This document shows, piece after piece, positions 36,752-45,888 of a DNA stretch of 64,000 nt (the stretch's first letter is position 1; each line of letters opens with the position of its first letter). Made by a program: the position numbers and the translations under genes. Origin of the DNA: Halomonas salipaludis. GTDB lineage: Bacteria > Pseudomonadota > Gammaproteobacteria > Pseudomonadales > Halomonadaceae. Below the pieces are notes generated by a model, which saw nothing but the letters and a program-made list of their open reading frames with translations, was not told the origin of the DNA and searched no databases. The stretch is taken from contig NZ_NSKB01000001.1 in the NCBI RefSeq assembly GCF_002286975.1, positions 312,733 through 376,732 of the forward strand, given 5' to 3'.

Positions 36752-37930
36752 TTAGTTGGCGGCCAGAGTGCTCTGGGGAACCTGTAGAGTCTGGCCTGCA
36801 CGGATCACGTCGCCGTTGAGGGCGTTGTAGTCGCGCAGCTCGGCGACGCTGGTACCGAAGCGCGAGGCAATCGTCGAGAGGCTGTCGCCGTTGCGCACCA
36901 CGTACTGTTGCCAGCCCGCGGGGCCGTCGCCCGGGGCGATGCTGTCGAGGCCGGCGACCAGGTCGTCATAGCGATCGACGGGCACCAGCAGCACTGCCAT
37001 GTGGTTGGGCGAGATGGTGCCCTGGAGAAGACCGGGATTGAGCGCCTGGAGCTCGTCGCGGCTGATCTTGGCGAGTTCGGCGGCGCGGGCGAGGTCGACG
37101 GGTTGCTCGATCTCGACCTTGGCGAAGACCGGAGTGTCCTCGATCTCCGGCAGCTCGACGGCGTAGCGCTCGGGATCATCGATGATGGTGGCGATGGCCA
37201 GCAGCTTGGGCACGTAGTTCATGGTCTCGCTGGGCAGACGCAGGTGCCAGTAGTCGTCTGGCTCGCCGCGGGCGGCAGCGGCACGACGCGCGTTATTGAC
37301 GGTGCCGGCGCCGGCGTTATAGGCCGCCATGGAGAGCTCCAGGTCGCCTTCGTACCACTCCTCGGCCTGCTGTTCGAGGTAGTCCAGTGCCGCGCGGGTC
37401 GAGGCAACCACGTCGAGGCGGCCATCATAGGCACCGTTACGTGACAGACCGAGGGCATCGCCGGTGCCGGGCATGAACTGCCACAGCCCGCTGGCCCCGC
37501 GATGACTGCGAGCCGCAGGGTCGAAGGAGCTCTCGACGAACGGAATCAGGGCCAGCTCGCCAGGCAGGTCGCGGGCCTCGATTTGCTCGGTGATCCAGTG
37601 CAACCAGGGCCGCGCCCGCTCGGTGATCTCGGCGATGTTCTCGGGGCTCGAGCGGTAGTGCTCGATCCACTCGTCGACGCGCGGATCGTTCCGTGCGTCC
37701 TGCCAGGCGAAGCTGTCGCGCAGGCGTGCCCAGGCATCCTGAGGGCTGGCAGGCTTGAGTGCCAGGGCGTGCCAGAAGTTGAGCTGAGATGACGTCGGCG
37801 CCGAGAAGCCACGTGGGATATCGTCGACACGATACTCCGCGGCCGCACCTGCGGCGCTCAGGGTGATGGTGATACACAGCAGACTACCCGCCAGGCCCAT
37901 GGCCAGGCGGCGCGTCGTTCGGTAGGTCAT
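36752..37930 (-). CDS. mltD: Membrane-bound lytic murein transglycosylase D-like protein with LysM
   Basis: A 392-residue cell-wall enzyme that cleaves peptidoglycan glycan strands. A signal peptide (to AAGAAAE) precedes an SLT domain with the catalytic Glu in LIPFVESSFDPAARSHRGA and the GLWQFMPGTG and MAAYNAGAGTV motifs. A single C-terminal LysM domain (QYVVRNGDSLSTIASRFGTS) binds glycan; E. coli MltD has two. No lipobox cysteine is seen, so it may be a soluble periplasmic form. ATG at 37930 has AGAGGAA upstream. It is 43 bases downstream of gloB, the order found in E. coli. Confidence 0.88.
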   Translation of the reverse strand: MTYRTTRRLAMGLAGSLLCITITLSAAGAAAEYRVDDIPRGFSAPTSSQLNFWHALALKPASPQDAWARLRDSFAWQDARNDPRVDEWIEHYRSSPENIAEITERARPWLHWITEQIEARDLPGELALIPFVESSFDPAARSHRGASGLWQFMPGTGDALGLSRNGAYDGRLDVVASTRAALDYLEQQAEEWYEGDLELSMAAYNAGAGTVNNARRAAAARGEPDDYWHLRLPSETMNYVPKLLAIATIIDDPERYAVELPEIEDTPVFAKVEIEQPVDLARAAELAKISRDELQALNPGLLQGTISPNHMAVLLVPVDRYDDLVAGLDSIAPGDGPAGWQQYVVRNGDSLSTIASRFGTSVAELRDYNALNGDVIRAGQTLQVPQSTLAAN

Positions 37931-37973
37931 GTTGGGTGTTCCTCTGGGGCGCTGATGACGGCGTCCATAAGCA

Positions 37974-38735
37974 TCAGAAGTTGTCTTTCCAAGCGCGCAG
38001 GGTGGCGAAGGTGGCCAGCGGAGAATCCGTTTCTCCGTGATGCGCTGCGGTGGCTTGCAGGGCTGGCTCGCCACTGCGCAGGAAGGGATTGATGTCGCGC
38101 TCGGTGCCGAGGTGAGAGGGTAGCGTTGGGCGATGCTGGTCGCGCAGCGCCTGGCACTGGGCAATCACCTCGTCGAGTCGGGGGTTGTCGGGGTCGGCGG
38201 CCTTGGCGAAGCGCAGGTTGGCCAGGGTGTACTCGTGGGCGGCGAAGACCAGACTGTCATCGGGCAGTTCGGCGAGCCGCTTGAGCGAGGCGTACATCTG
38301 CTCGGGGCTGCCTTCGAAGAGTCGTCCGCAGCCGCCGAAGAACAGGGTGTCGCCACAGAACAGCAGCGCCGGGATGCCGGCGGCAAAGTAGCTGATGTGG
38401 TCGAGGGTGTGTCCCGGGGTGGCGATGACCTCGAAGCGGCGTCCGAGCACGCTGCACTGGTCGCCGTCGGCCAGCACGTTGTCGACGCCGTCGATGTCGG
38501 GAGGACCGTAGACATGGGGGCGATAGCGCTGCTTGAGCTCGCCCAGGCCGCCGGTATGATCGTGATGATGGTGGGTGATCAGTATGGCATCGAGGGTCAG
38601 CGCTTCGCGCTCGATGAGTTCGATCACCGGGGCGGCGTCGCCGGGATCGACGACCACGATGCGCTTGGCGTCGCTCTGGCGCATTAACCAGATATAGTTG
38701 TCGCTCAACGCCGGAATTGGTGTCACGCTCAGCAT
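37974..38735 (-). CDS. gloB: Hydroxyacylglutathione hydrolase (glyoxalase II)
   Basis: A 253-residue metallo-beta-lactamase-fold enzyme that hydrolyses S-D-lactoylglutathione in methylglyoxal detoxification. The metal motif HHHHDHTGG, the HTLDH second ligand, FCGDTLF and the glutathione-binding region RLFEGSPEQMYASL and AAHEYTLANLRFA are all present. It is divergent from the yafS-like gene and upstream of mltD. Confidence 0.95.
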   Translation of the reverse strand: MLSVTPIPALSDNYIWLMRQSDAKRIVVVDPGDAAPVIELIEREALTLDAILITHHHHDHTGGLGELKQRYRPHVYGPPDIDGVDNVLADGDQCSVLGRRFEVIATPGHTLDHISYFAAGIPALLFCGDTLFFGGCGRLFEGSPEQMYASLKRLAELPDDSLVFAAHEYTLANLRFAKAADPDNPRLDEVIAQCQALRDQHRPTLPSHLGTERDINPFLRSGEPALQATAAHHGETDSPLATFATLRAWKDNF

Positions 38736-38884
38736 TGGTCACTGTCCTCGGTGGCGGTCGGTCATCGCTGACTTAACCCGTCAGGCAGCCCACGTTATAG
38801 TCATGAAACGTGCAGGAAATTCCGCTAATCGAGCGCTGCCTCGGTGCAGGATCGCTACAAAACCCGCTACTCTGGAGGTAACCC

Positions 38885-39664
38885 CTGGCGCTGTCAAATT
38901 CGGATATAACGATATTGTTGGCGCAGCTAGTGCGTGACGGCCGCCGCTACTGGTCGTCGCCGGACGGTCGGGCCCACTGGCAGGCCGAACGCGCCTGCAT
39001 CGGGCCGGTCTGCGAAGCGCTGTTCGGACAGCATAGTCTGGAGCTGGGCATGGGCCCGCCGCTGTGCGACATGTCGCCGATCCATCATGCGCTGCGCTGG
39101 TCGCCGACCCGCGAGCTGGCCGAGCAGCCGCAGACGCTGGTGTGCCTGCCGCATGCGCTGCCGTTGCCGGATGCCGCGCTGCAGCTGGTGGTGGTGCATC
39201 ACCTGCTGGAGGTGGTGGCCGAGCCGCACCATGTGCTGCAGGAGGCGGCTCGGGTCACCGCCGACGGCGGCGAGCTGATCATCTTCGGCTGGGACCCGGT
39301 CGGCGTGTCGGGCTTGTCGCGGCTGCTGTCGCGGCGCCGTGAGCAGTTGCCGTGGCGCGGCCATTGGCGCACCCCCGGGCGGCTGCGCGACTGGTTGGCG
39401 TTTGTCGATTTCGAGATCGAGCGGGTAGACTACTGCGGCTTTCATCTGCCGGGCAGCCTGCCACGCAATGCCACCCTCGAGACCCTGGGGCGGCGCCACA
39501 ATGTGCCGCTCGGCGATACCTTCATGATCCGCGCGCGGCGCCACTTGCAGCGAGCCCAGATCCAGCGTCCACGGCTCTCGCTAAAGGATGCCCTGGGCGG
39601 TGCCTCGCTGGGCCACGCGACCCGGGTCGGCCGACACGCCAACAGGAAAACGCCCCTTGAGTGA
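38885..39664 (+). CDS. YafS-like class I SAM-dependent methyltransferase, probable non-ATG start
   Basis: About 259 residues. The central part has methyltransferase features ([41 protein letters not shown]). The gene holds the place of yafS between gloB and rnhA. No ATG or GTG is available at the N-terminus: a strong GGAGGT (38874-38879) is followed by CTG at 38885 and 38891, and TTG only at 38915. I place the start at CTG 38885, five bases after the site; with TTG 38915 the protein would have 249 residues. Substrate unknown. The stop overlaps the rnhA start. Confidence 0.8.
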   Translation: MALSNSDITILLAQLVRDGRRYWSSPDGRAHWQAERACIGPVCEALFGQHSLELGMGPPLCDMSPIHHALRWSPTRELAEQPQTLVCLPHALPLPDAALQLVVVHHLLEVVAEPHHVLQEAARVTADGGELIIFGWDPVGVSGLSRLLSRRREQLPWRGHWRTPGRLRDWLAFVDFEIERVDYCGFHLPGSLPRNATLETLGRRHNVPLGDTFMIRARRHLQRAQIQRPRLSLKDALGGASLGHATRVGRHANRKTPLE

Positions 39665-40112
39665 TACTGCACTGCCCAGCGTAACCATCTATACCGACGG
39701 CGCCTGCCGCGGCAATCCTGGTCCCGGCGGCTGGGGCGCGCTGTTGATCAGCGGCGACCATGAAAAACCGCTCAACGGCTTCGAAGCCAGGACCACCAAC
39801 AACCGCATGGAGCTGATGGCGGCGATCATGGCGCTGCGCGAGCTCAAGCGCGAATGTCGCGTTGCGCTGTGGACCGACTCCGAGTATCTGCGCAAGGGCA
39901 TCACCGAGTGGATCCACGGCTGGCAGAAGCGTGGCTGGAAGACCGCCGCCAAGCAGCCGGTCAAGAACGCCGAGCTGTGGCGCGAGCTACTGGCGGAAAC
40001 TCAGCGTCACCGCATCGAGTGGCACTGGGTCAAGGGCCATAGCGGCCATCCGGGCAACGAGCGCGCCGATGAGCTGGCCAACCAGGCCATCGATGCCAAT
40101 AGCGCCGGCTGA
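39657..40112 (+). CDS. rnhA: Ribonuclease HI
   Basis: A 151-residue enzyme that degrades the RNA of RNA-DNA hybrids. The four acidic active-site residues lie in [35 protein letters not shown] and [13 protein letters not shown]. The start is TTG at 39657, with AGGAAAA upstream and eight bases of overlap with the yafS-like gene; a longer frame from 39588 adds unrelated residues. It is followed by dnaQ 31 bases later. Confidence 0.94.
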   Translation: MSDTALPSVTIYTDGACRGNPGPGGWGALLISGDHEKPLNGFEARTTNNRMELMAAIMALRELKRECRVALWTDSEYLRKGITEWIHGWQKRGWKTAAKQPVKNAELWRELLAETQRHRIEWHWVKGHSGHPGNERADELANQAIDANSAG

Positions 40113-40143
40113 ACGCTGCCCGCCAACCATCTGAGAGGACCGT

Positions 40144-40908
40144 ATGCGTCAGATCATTCTGGATACCGAAACCACCGGTATCGATCCCAAGGAAGGCCAT
40201 CGGCTGATCGAGATCGGTGCGGTGGAGATGGTCAATCGCCGTTTTACCGGCAATACCTACCACCAGTACATCAACCCCCAGCGCGAGATCGAGCTCGAGG
40301 CGGTGGAGATACACGGCATTACCAATGAGCGGGTCGCCAACGAACCGCTGTTTGCCGAGATCGCCGATGACTTCTGGGCCTTTATCGCCGGCGCCGAGCT
40401 GGTGATCCACAACGCTGCCTTCGACGTGGGCTTCATCGACCATGAGCTGAGCATGCTCAACGCTCAGCGTGGTACACCCAAGCTGGGTCCGGTGGCCGAC
40501 CACTGCGCGATCCTCGATACCCTCAAGATGGCGCGGGACCTGCACCCGGGGCAGCGCAACAATCTCGACGCGCTGTGCAAGCGCTACGAGATCGACAACG
40601 CACAGCGCGTGCTGCACGGCGCTCTGCTCGACGCCGAGATCCTCGCCGAGGTCTATCTGGCGATGACCGGCGGCCAGACGGCCCTGAGCCTCGATGCTTC
40701 CAGCACGAGCGGCGATAGCGGCACGGCGAGTGGTGCGGTGGGGATCCGGCGGCTGTCGTCGGAGCGTCCACGCTTGGCCACCGTGGCGCCCAGTGAGGTG
40801 GAGCTGGCGGCGCATTTCACCAAGCTCGAGTCGATTCGTCAGGCTGCCGGCGAGTGTGCCTGGGATTCGCTCAGCGGCTGGCCGGCCACGCCACCGGAGC
40901 ATGGCTGA
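40144..40908 (+). CDS. dnaQ: DNA polymerase III epsilon subunit (3'-5' proofreading exonuclease)
   Basis: A 254-residue DEDDh exonuclease. Exo I reads LDTETTGID, Exo II IHNAAFDVGFIDHEL and Exo III HGALLDAEILAEVYL. A flexible segment rich in Ser, Thr and Gly follows, and the last about 50 residues would bind the alpha subunit. It follows rnhA on the same strand as in most gammaproteobacteria, where the two more often diverge in E. coli. The stop overlaps the nudC ATG (TGATG). Confidence 0.95.
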   Translation: MRQIILDTETTGIDPKEGHRLIEIGAVEMVNRRFTGNTYHQYINPQREIELEAVEIHGITNERVANEPLFAEIADDFWAFIAGAELVIHNAAFDVGFIDHELSMLNAQRGTPKLGPVADHCAILDTLKMARDLHPGQRNNLDALCKRYEIDNAQRVLHGALLDAEILAEVYLAMTGGQTALSLDASSTSGDSGTASGAVGIRRLSSERPRLATVAPSEVELAAHFTKLESIRQAAGECAWDSLSGWPATPPEHG

Positions 40909-41690
40909 TGTTGCGTCGTGAGCTGCCTCGCGGTGCATCCAGCGGATATCTGCTGTGGGTGGCCCAGGGGCAGGTTGCAGAAGGCGAAGGTGGCACGCCG
41001 CTACTCGCCGCCCAGGCCTGGCGCGAAAGCGACCTGCCGTTGGGCTACTGGCACGACGTGCCGGTAGCCCTGCGCCTCGGTGAAGCGCCTGACCCGCAGC
41101 ACACCTGGCATGCCGGGCGCGAGTGGCTGGCACGGCTACCCGAAGGCTGGTTTGCGCTGCTCTCGACCGCGCTGCAGGTGGCCAATTGGTGGCGTGATCA
41201 TCGCTTCTGCGGGCGCTGCGGGAGTCCCTCGCGGCATCTTTCCCATGAATTTGCGATGCACTGCGACAGCTGTGGTCATCGCAACTATCCGCGCATCTCG
41301 CCGTGCATCATCACCCTGGTGACCCACGGCGATGCCATGCTGCTGGCGCGCAGTCCACGCTATCCGGTGGGGCGCTATTCGACACTTGCTGGGTTCATAG
41401 AGCCTGGGGAGTCCGCCGAGGAGGCGGTGCGCCGCGAGGTGCTGGAGGAGGTCGGGGTCAGCGTCGGGCGGATCAGCTACTACCGCAGCCAGGCGTGGCC
41501 GTTCCCGCATGCGCTGATGCTGGGCTATTTCGCCGAGGCGGCCAGCCGGCGGATTCGCATCGATGAGCATGAGATCGCCGATGCGGCCTGGTTTTCGCCG
41601 CGGCGCTTGCCGCAGCTGCCGCCGCACTACTCGATCTCGCGGGCGCTGATCGAGTCGCACCTGCGGGCGGTTGCCAGGGGCGACGGCTGA
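40908..41690 (+). CDS. nudC: NAD(H) pyrophosphatase / NAD-capped RNA decapping hydrolase NudC
   Basis: A 260-residue Nudix enzyme. Zinc cysteines are C101, C104, C119 and C122 (CGRCG, CDSCG). The Nudix box starts at G162 (GFIEPGESAEEAVRREVLEE). The NADH-specificity motif reads SQAWPFP, one residue off the usual SQPWPFP. NudC cleaves NADH and removes NAD caps from RNA. ATG at 40908 overlaps the dnaQ stop. Confidence 0.92.
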   Translation: MLRRELPRGASSGYLLWVAQGQVAEGEGGTPLLAAQAWRESDLPLGYWHDVPVALRLGEAPDPQHTWHAGREWLARLPEGWFALLSTALQVANWWRDHRFCGRCGSPSRHLSHEFAMHCDSCGHRNYPRISPCIITLVTHGDAMLLARSPRYPVGRYSTLAGFIEPGESAEEAVRREVLEEVGVSVGRISYYRSQAWPFPHALMLGYFAEAASRRIRIDEHEIADAAWFSPRRLPQLPPHYSISRALIESHLRAVARGDG

Positions 41691-41716
41691 CCCCGCCGGC
41701 GGTGGGCTCGAGACGC

Positions 41717-42028
41717 TCAGCGGTTGGGGAACAGGCTGGTGAGCTTGGTGGCCAGCATGACGTTGCCGGTGGCCTTGAGCTTGCCGGTCATGAATGCGGT
41801 CATGCCATTGATCTCGCCGTTCATCACGCCCTTGAGGGTGTCGGTGGTCATGGCTAGTGTCACCGAAGGGTCGTCGTGCTCGCCCTGCTGGACGTCGAGG
41901 CTGCCATCCTTGACCACCAGGTAATAGTCGTCGGCATCGCTGAAGTTGAACTGGAAGATATCGTCCATGCCTGCCGCGGCGTTGGCGTCGAAGCGTTGTT
42001 GGAGCTTGTCGATGATGGGGTTGTCCAT
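41717..42028 (-). CDS. SCP-2 sterol-binding domain protein
   Basis: A 103-residue soluble protein made of one SCP2 domain (IFQFNFSDADDYYLVVKDGS, SVTLAMTTDTLKGVMNGE, MTAFMTGKLKATGNVMLATKL). The family binds lipids or acyl-CoAs; the bacterial role is unclear. ATG at 42028 has AGGA upstream. It converges on nudC and diverges from sohB. Confidence 0.88.
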   Translation of the reverse strand: MDNPIIDKLQQRFDANAAAGMDDIFQFNFSDADDYYLVVKDGSLDVQQGEHDDPSVTLAMTTDTLKGVMNGEINGMTAFMTGKLKATGNVMLATKLTSLFPNR

Positions 42029-42227
42029 GTGGGTGTCCTGTGCTGAACGTGCGCGAGTAAGTGGTGCTGCGGAGAGTCCGGCAGCTATCATGAGCGTATT
42101 TAAAACGATCGTTTAAGGCAAGTGCCGCGGCCATGCTCGGATGGTCGCCCAGACTAACGATAAAGTCACAATGGCCGCTCGTACCAGCACTTTGACGAGG
42201 CCAGCAGATTTGATTGAGGAGAGTGTC

Positions 42228-43274
42228 TTGAGCGACGGGATTGGCGACATCTTACTATTCGTACTCCAGTGGCTGGTGCTGCTGGGTATCGTGGCGGCGT
42301 TGGTGGTGGCCGGGGTGGCGCTGCTGGGGCGGGCGCGGCAGACCGGCAGCGAGCGCAGTCGCCAACTGCGCATCGATGAGCTCAACGGTCGCTATCGGTC
42401 GCGCCGCCAGCGCCTGCAGCTGGCCCGCTTGGCGCCAACTGATCGCAAGCGCTCGATGAAGACGTGGCGTCGCGAGGAGAAGCAGCGTCGCAAGCATGGC
42501 GAGCAGGCGCTGACCGGCAGCGTCTGGGTGATCGAGTTTCATGGCGATATCAGAGCCTCGGCCACGCCGCGTCTGGCCGAGGAGGTCTCGGCGCTGCTGG
42601 CGGTGGCCGAGGCGGGCGACGAGGTGGTGGTGTTGCTGGAGTCTGCGGGCGGCCTGGTACACGCTTACGGTCTGGCGGCGGCCCAGCTCGATCGCCTGCG
42701 CGATGCGGGCATCGCCACGACGGTATGTGTCGACAAGGTGGCGGCCAGCGGCGGCTACATGATGGCGTGTACCGCCCAGCGGTTGCGGGTCGCGCCCTTT
42801 GCCGTGCTGGGCTCGATCGGCGTGGTGGCCCAGTTGCCCAACGTACACCGGCTTCTCAAGCGCCACGATATCGATGTCGACGTGATGACCGCGGGGCGTT
42901 ACAAGCGCACCCTGACGGTGTTCGGCGAGAATACCGAGGAGGGGCGCGAGAAGTTTATCGAGGATCTCGAAGGCATCCATGGTCTGTTCAAGGAGTATGT
43001 GGCGGCGCGTCGGCCGCAGCTCGACATCGAGGCGGTGGCCACCGGCGAGATCTGGTACGGCAGTGAGGCAGTGCAGAATGGGCTGGCCGATGAGGTGGGT
43101 ACCAGCGAAGCCTATCTGTTCGAGCGCATGGCCGAGGCCAGGGTGTTCAAGGTCAGTCTCGAGGCGCGTCGAGGACTGGGAGAACGCCTGGGGCTTGCCG
43201 TCTCGCAGGGCGTCGAGCGCGGCGTCGAACGCACCCTGGAGGCGCTCGACGCCAGTCGTTGGCTGCGGCGTTGA
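42228..43274 (+). CDS. sohB: Inner-membrane protease SohB (S49 family)
   Basis: A 348-residue S49 peptidase. An N-terminal membrane helix (ILLFVLQWLVLLGIVAALVV) is followed by a basic stretch and the SohB/S49 core; the nucleophile Ser is in KVAASGGYMMACTA and the general-base Lys in AGRYKRTLTVFG. The start is TTG at 42228, six bases after GAGGAGA; the length then agrees with E. coli SohB. The frame is open to 42141 but without a ribosome binding site. Confidence 0.93.
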   Translation: MSDGIGDILLFVLQWLVLLGIVAALVVAGVALLGRARQTGSERSRQLRIDELNGRYRSRRQRLQLARLAPTDRKRSMKTWRREEKQRRKHGEQALTGSVWVIEFHGDIRASATPRLAEEVSALLAVAEAGDEVVVLLESAGGLVHAYGLAAAQLDRLRDAGIATTVCVDKVAASGGYMMACTAQRLRVAPFAVLGSIGVVAQLPNVHRLLKRHDIDVDVMTAGRYKRTLTVFGENTEEGREKFIEDLEGIHGLFKEYVAARRPQLDIEAVATGEIWYGSEAVQNGLADEVGTSEAYLFERMAEARVFKVSLEARRGLGERLGLAVSQGVERGVERTLEALDASRWLRR

Positions 43275-43303
43275 GCTTGGTGGCGGTTCAGCCGCGATGC
43301 GAT

Positions 43304-43621
43304 TCAGTTGCGATACAAAGCGGCGAGGGTATCGATGACACGCCGGGCGTGATCGCCGTGCAGTGAATAATATATCGTCTGCGATGCGCGTCGGGTGCTG
43401 ACCATGTTCTCGCGGCGCAGGATCGCCAGGTGCTGCGATAGCGCCGACTGGCTTAGGCTGAGCTTGCCATTGAGCTCGGAGACCGAGAGCTCGCTGTCAT
43501 CGAGCAGGCAAAGAATGCGTAGTCGGTTCTCGTTGGCCATGGCCTTGAGCAGGCCAGTGGCATCGGCAAGGGTCGAGTCGCCGGCATCGAGCAGCTGGGC
43601 GGCGGCGTGGCGAGTGCTCAT
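43304..43621 (-). CDS. ArsR-family transcriptional regulator
   Basis: A 105-residue winged-helix repressor (LLKAMANENRLRILCLLDD, SVSELNGKLSLSQSALSQHLAILRRENMV, IYYSLHGDHARRV). The paired cysteines of metal sensors are absent: only one Cys is present. A different signal, such as redox or sulfide, or another ligand is therefore likely. ATG at 43621 lies eight bases after AAGGAG. It is divergent from propionyl-CoA synthetase and converges on sohB. Confidence 0.88.
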   Translation of the reverse strand: MSTRHAAAQLLDAGDSTLADATGLLKAMANENRLRILCLLDDSELSVSELNGKLSLSQSALSQHLAILRRENMVSTRRASQTIYYSLHGDHARRVIDTLAALYRN

Positions 43622-43798
43622 GGTCATCTCTCCTTATAGGTAGAATCTTGTTGTAGTGCTGGACGACACCGGAATCAGCGCTATCTAATCATTTAGTAAA
43701 TGTTTAAGCGCTTCGCCACTCCTTCGGCAACAATAAGTTAACGCTGAATCAATGTTTCTTTGTAATCTGTTGGTTCTATTGCGTTTCTATCGTGTTAT

Positions 43799-43882
43799 TG
43801 TCAACAATTGTGCGCGGCCTTGGCCTAATAGCCGATGGTATGAGAGAAATGCACGCGATTAGCTTCTAGAGTGTCAACAATT
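43799..43882. repeat. Two direct copies of an 11-base motif upstream of prpE
   Basis: TGTCAACAATT occurs at 43799-43809 and again at 43872-43882, 73 bases apart, in the AT-rich gap between the ArsR gene and prpE. Each copy includes the imperfect palindrome TTGTCAACAA or part of it. They may be regulator sites. Confidence 0.45.
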
Positions 43883-43905
43883 CGTTGCCAGCCCCGGGAG
43901 CTCCC

Positions 43906-45816
43906 ATGAGTCGCTATTCCTCCGTCTATCGCCACGCCATCGACCAGCCCGCCCAGTTCTGGGGCGAGCAGGCCCAGCGTATCCCATGGTTCACCCCACC
44001 CACCACGCTGCTCGACTATGACGCTCAGGGGCATGCCCGCTGGTTCGTCGATGGCGAGATGAACACCTGCTATGCGGCGCTCGATCACCATGTTGAGAAT
44101 GGTCGTGGCGACCAGCCGGCGGTGCTGTGGGACTCGCCGGTCACCGCCAGCAAGGCGCGCTACAGCTATCGCGAGATGCGCGATGAGGTGGCGCGGTTGG
44201 CCGGGGCGCTTGCGGGGCTTGGCGTCAGCAAGGGGGATCGGGTGGTGATCTACATGCCGATGGTGCCCGAGGCGTTGATGGCGATGTACGCCTGTGCGCG
44301 ACTGGGGGCGGTGCACTCGGTGGTGTTTGGCGGGTTCGCCCCACACGAACTGGCAGTGCGCATCGATGACGCCGAGCCCAAGGTGGTGCTGGCCGCTTCC
44401 TGCGGCGTCGAGGTCGACCGGGTGATCGCCTACAAGCCGATTCTCGATGCGGCACTCGCGCTCAGCGAACATCGCCCCGAGGCCTGCGTGATTCTGCAGC
44501 GCGACGTGGGCGAGGCCGAGCTGGGGGCGCTGGATCATGACTGGCGCACGCTGGTGGCCAATGCCGCGCCGGCCGACTGTGTACCGGTCAAGGCCAGCGA
44601 TCCGCTGTATATCCTCTATACCTCGGGTACCACCGGCAAACCCAAGGGCGTGGTACGCGACAACGGCGGCCATGCGGTGGCGCTGCACTACTCGATGGAG
44701 GTGGTCTACGGCATGCAGCCCGGCGAGGTGTTCTGCTCGGCCTCGGATGTCGGCTGGGTGGTGGGGCACTCCTATATCGTCTACGCCCCGCTGCTGGCCG
44801 GCTGCACCACCCTGGTCTATGAGGGCAAGCCGGTGCGTACGCCGGATAGCGGAGCATTCTGGCGGCTGATCGAGGAGTATCGGGTCAAAGTCTTCTTTGC
44901 CGCACCCACGGCGTTTCGCGCGATCAAGAAGGAGGACCCGGAAGGGCGTTGGCTGGCGCGTCATGACGTCTCTTCGCTGCGCACCCTGTTCCTGGCCGGC
45001 GAGCGCCTCGACCCGCCGACCTTCCACTGGCTCGAAGGCCTGCTCGAGGTGCCGGTGGTCGACCACTGGTGGCAGACCGAGACCGGCTGGCCGATCGCTG
45101 CCAACCTGCAGGGCCTGGCGCCGATGCCTACCAAGGCCGGCTCGGCGACCTATCCGGTGCCGGGATTCGACGTGCGGGTCCTCGACCCCGAAGGCGAGCC
45201 GGCTGGGGTGGGTGAGCAGGGCGCGGTGGTGATTCGCCAGCCGCTGCCGCCGGGCTGCCTGACTGGCGTGTGGCACGATCCGCAGCGCTTCCACAGCGCC
45301 TATATGGCGGCCTTCCCCGGCTACTACCTGACCGGCGACGGCGGCTATTTCGATGCCGACGGCTACTTGTTCATCATGGGCCGCACCGATGACGTCATCA
45401 ACGTTGCCGGCCACCGCCTCTCCACCGGCGAGATGGAAGAAGTGGTGGGTGCCCACCCGGCCGTCGCCGAGTGTGCCGTAATCGGTATCCACGATGCGCT
45501 CAAGGGCCAGGTGCCGGTAGGGCTGGTGATTCCCAAGGACGGCTTCGATGGCGATGAGGCGGCCCTCGAACAGGCCCTTGTCGCGCGAGTCCGCGAGCAG
45601 ATCGGTCCGATTGCCTGCTTCCAGCAGGTGCTGGTGGTGCCGCGTCTGCCCAAGACCCGCTCGGGCAAGATCCTGCGCAAGCTGTTGCGCACCATCGCCG
45701 ACGGCGAACGCTTCGGGATACCGTCGACCATCGATGATCCCGGCAGCCTCGAGGATGTGCACGCGGCGATGTGCGAGCGCGAGCTGGGCCAGGCCAGCCA
45801 GGCGCGCCAGGGCTGA
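43906..45816 (+). CDS. prpE: Propionyl-CoA synthetase (acetyl-CoA synthetase family)
   Basis: A 636-residue adenylate-forming enzyme activating propionate, or a similar short acid, to its CoA ester. Motifs: AMP-binding YTSGTTGKPKGVVRDNGG, DHWWQTETGWPI (the PrpE form), YLTGDGGYFDADGYLFIMGRTDDVINVAGHRLSTG in parts, and the regulatory lysine in KTRSGKILRK. ATG at 43906 has GGGAG upstream. The rest of the methylcitrate cycle is not in the window. Acetyl-CoA synthetase is less likely because of the WQTETGWPI version of the acid pocket. Confidence 0.9.
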   Translation: MSRYSSVYRHAIDQPAQFWGEQAQRIPWFTPPTTLLDYDAQGHARWFVDGEMNTCYAALDHHVENGRGDQPAVLWDSPVTASKARYSYREMRDEVARLAGALAGLGVSKGDRVVIYMPMVPEALMAMYACARLGAVHSVVFGGFAPHELAVRIDDAEPKVVLAASCGVEVDRVIAYKPILDAALALSEHRPEACVILQRDVGEAELGALDHDWRTLVANAAPADCVPVKASDPLYILYTSGTTGKPKGVVRDNGGHAVALHYSMEVVYGMQPGEVFCSASDVGWVVGHSYIVYAPLLAGCTTLVYEGKPVRTPDSGAFWRLIEEYRVKVFFAAPTAFRAIKKEDPEGRWLARHDVSSLRTLFLAGERLDPPTFHWLEGLLEVPVVDHWWQTETGWPIAANLQGLAPMPTKAGSATYPVPGFDVRVLDPEGEPAGVGEQGAVVIRQPLPPGCLTGVWHDPQRFHSAYMAAFPGYYLTGDGGYFDADGYLFIMGRTDDVINVAGHRLSTGEMEEVVGAHPAVAECAVIGIHDALKGQVPVGLVIPKDGFDGDEAALEQALVARVREQIGPIACFQQVLVVPRLPKTRSGKILRKLLRTIADGERFGIPSTIDDPGSLEDVHAAMCERELGQASQARQG

Positions 45817-45851
45817 CCGCGCCGCCGTCAACCGGTATACTAGGGACATAG

Positions 45852-45878
45852 ACGACGCCACGCCCTGCGTGGCGTCGT
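45852..45878 (+). terminator. Strong hairpin after prpE, probable terminator
   Basis: A perfect 11-base-pair stem (ACGACGCCACG / CGTGGCGTCGT) with a five-base loop begins 35 bases after the prpE stop. No U-run follows, so it may act as a Rho-helped terminator or an mRNA end-protecting structure. It separates prpE from the preQ1 leader. Confidence 0.55.
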
Positions 45879-45888
45879 GCCGTTCCAT

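Noticed and set aside
43304-43621. Metal-resistance role for the ArsR-family gene
   Set aside because: The cysteine pairs needed for arsenic, cadmium or zinc sensing are missing and no metal efflux gene is adjacent.
43825-45888. 687-codon open frame antisense to prpE
   Set aside because: It is a GC-rich shadow frame with His/Arg-rich, low-order protein and no motif; the plus-strand prpE is complete and conserved.
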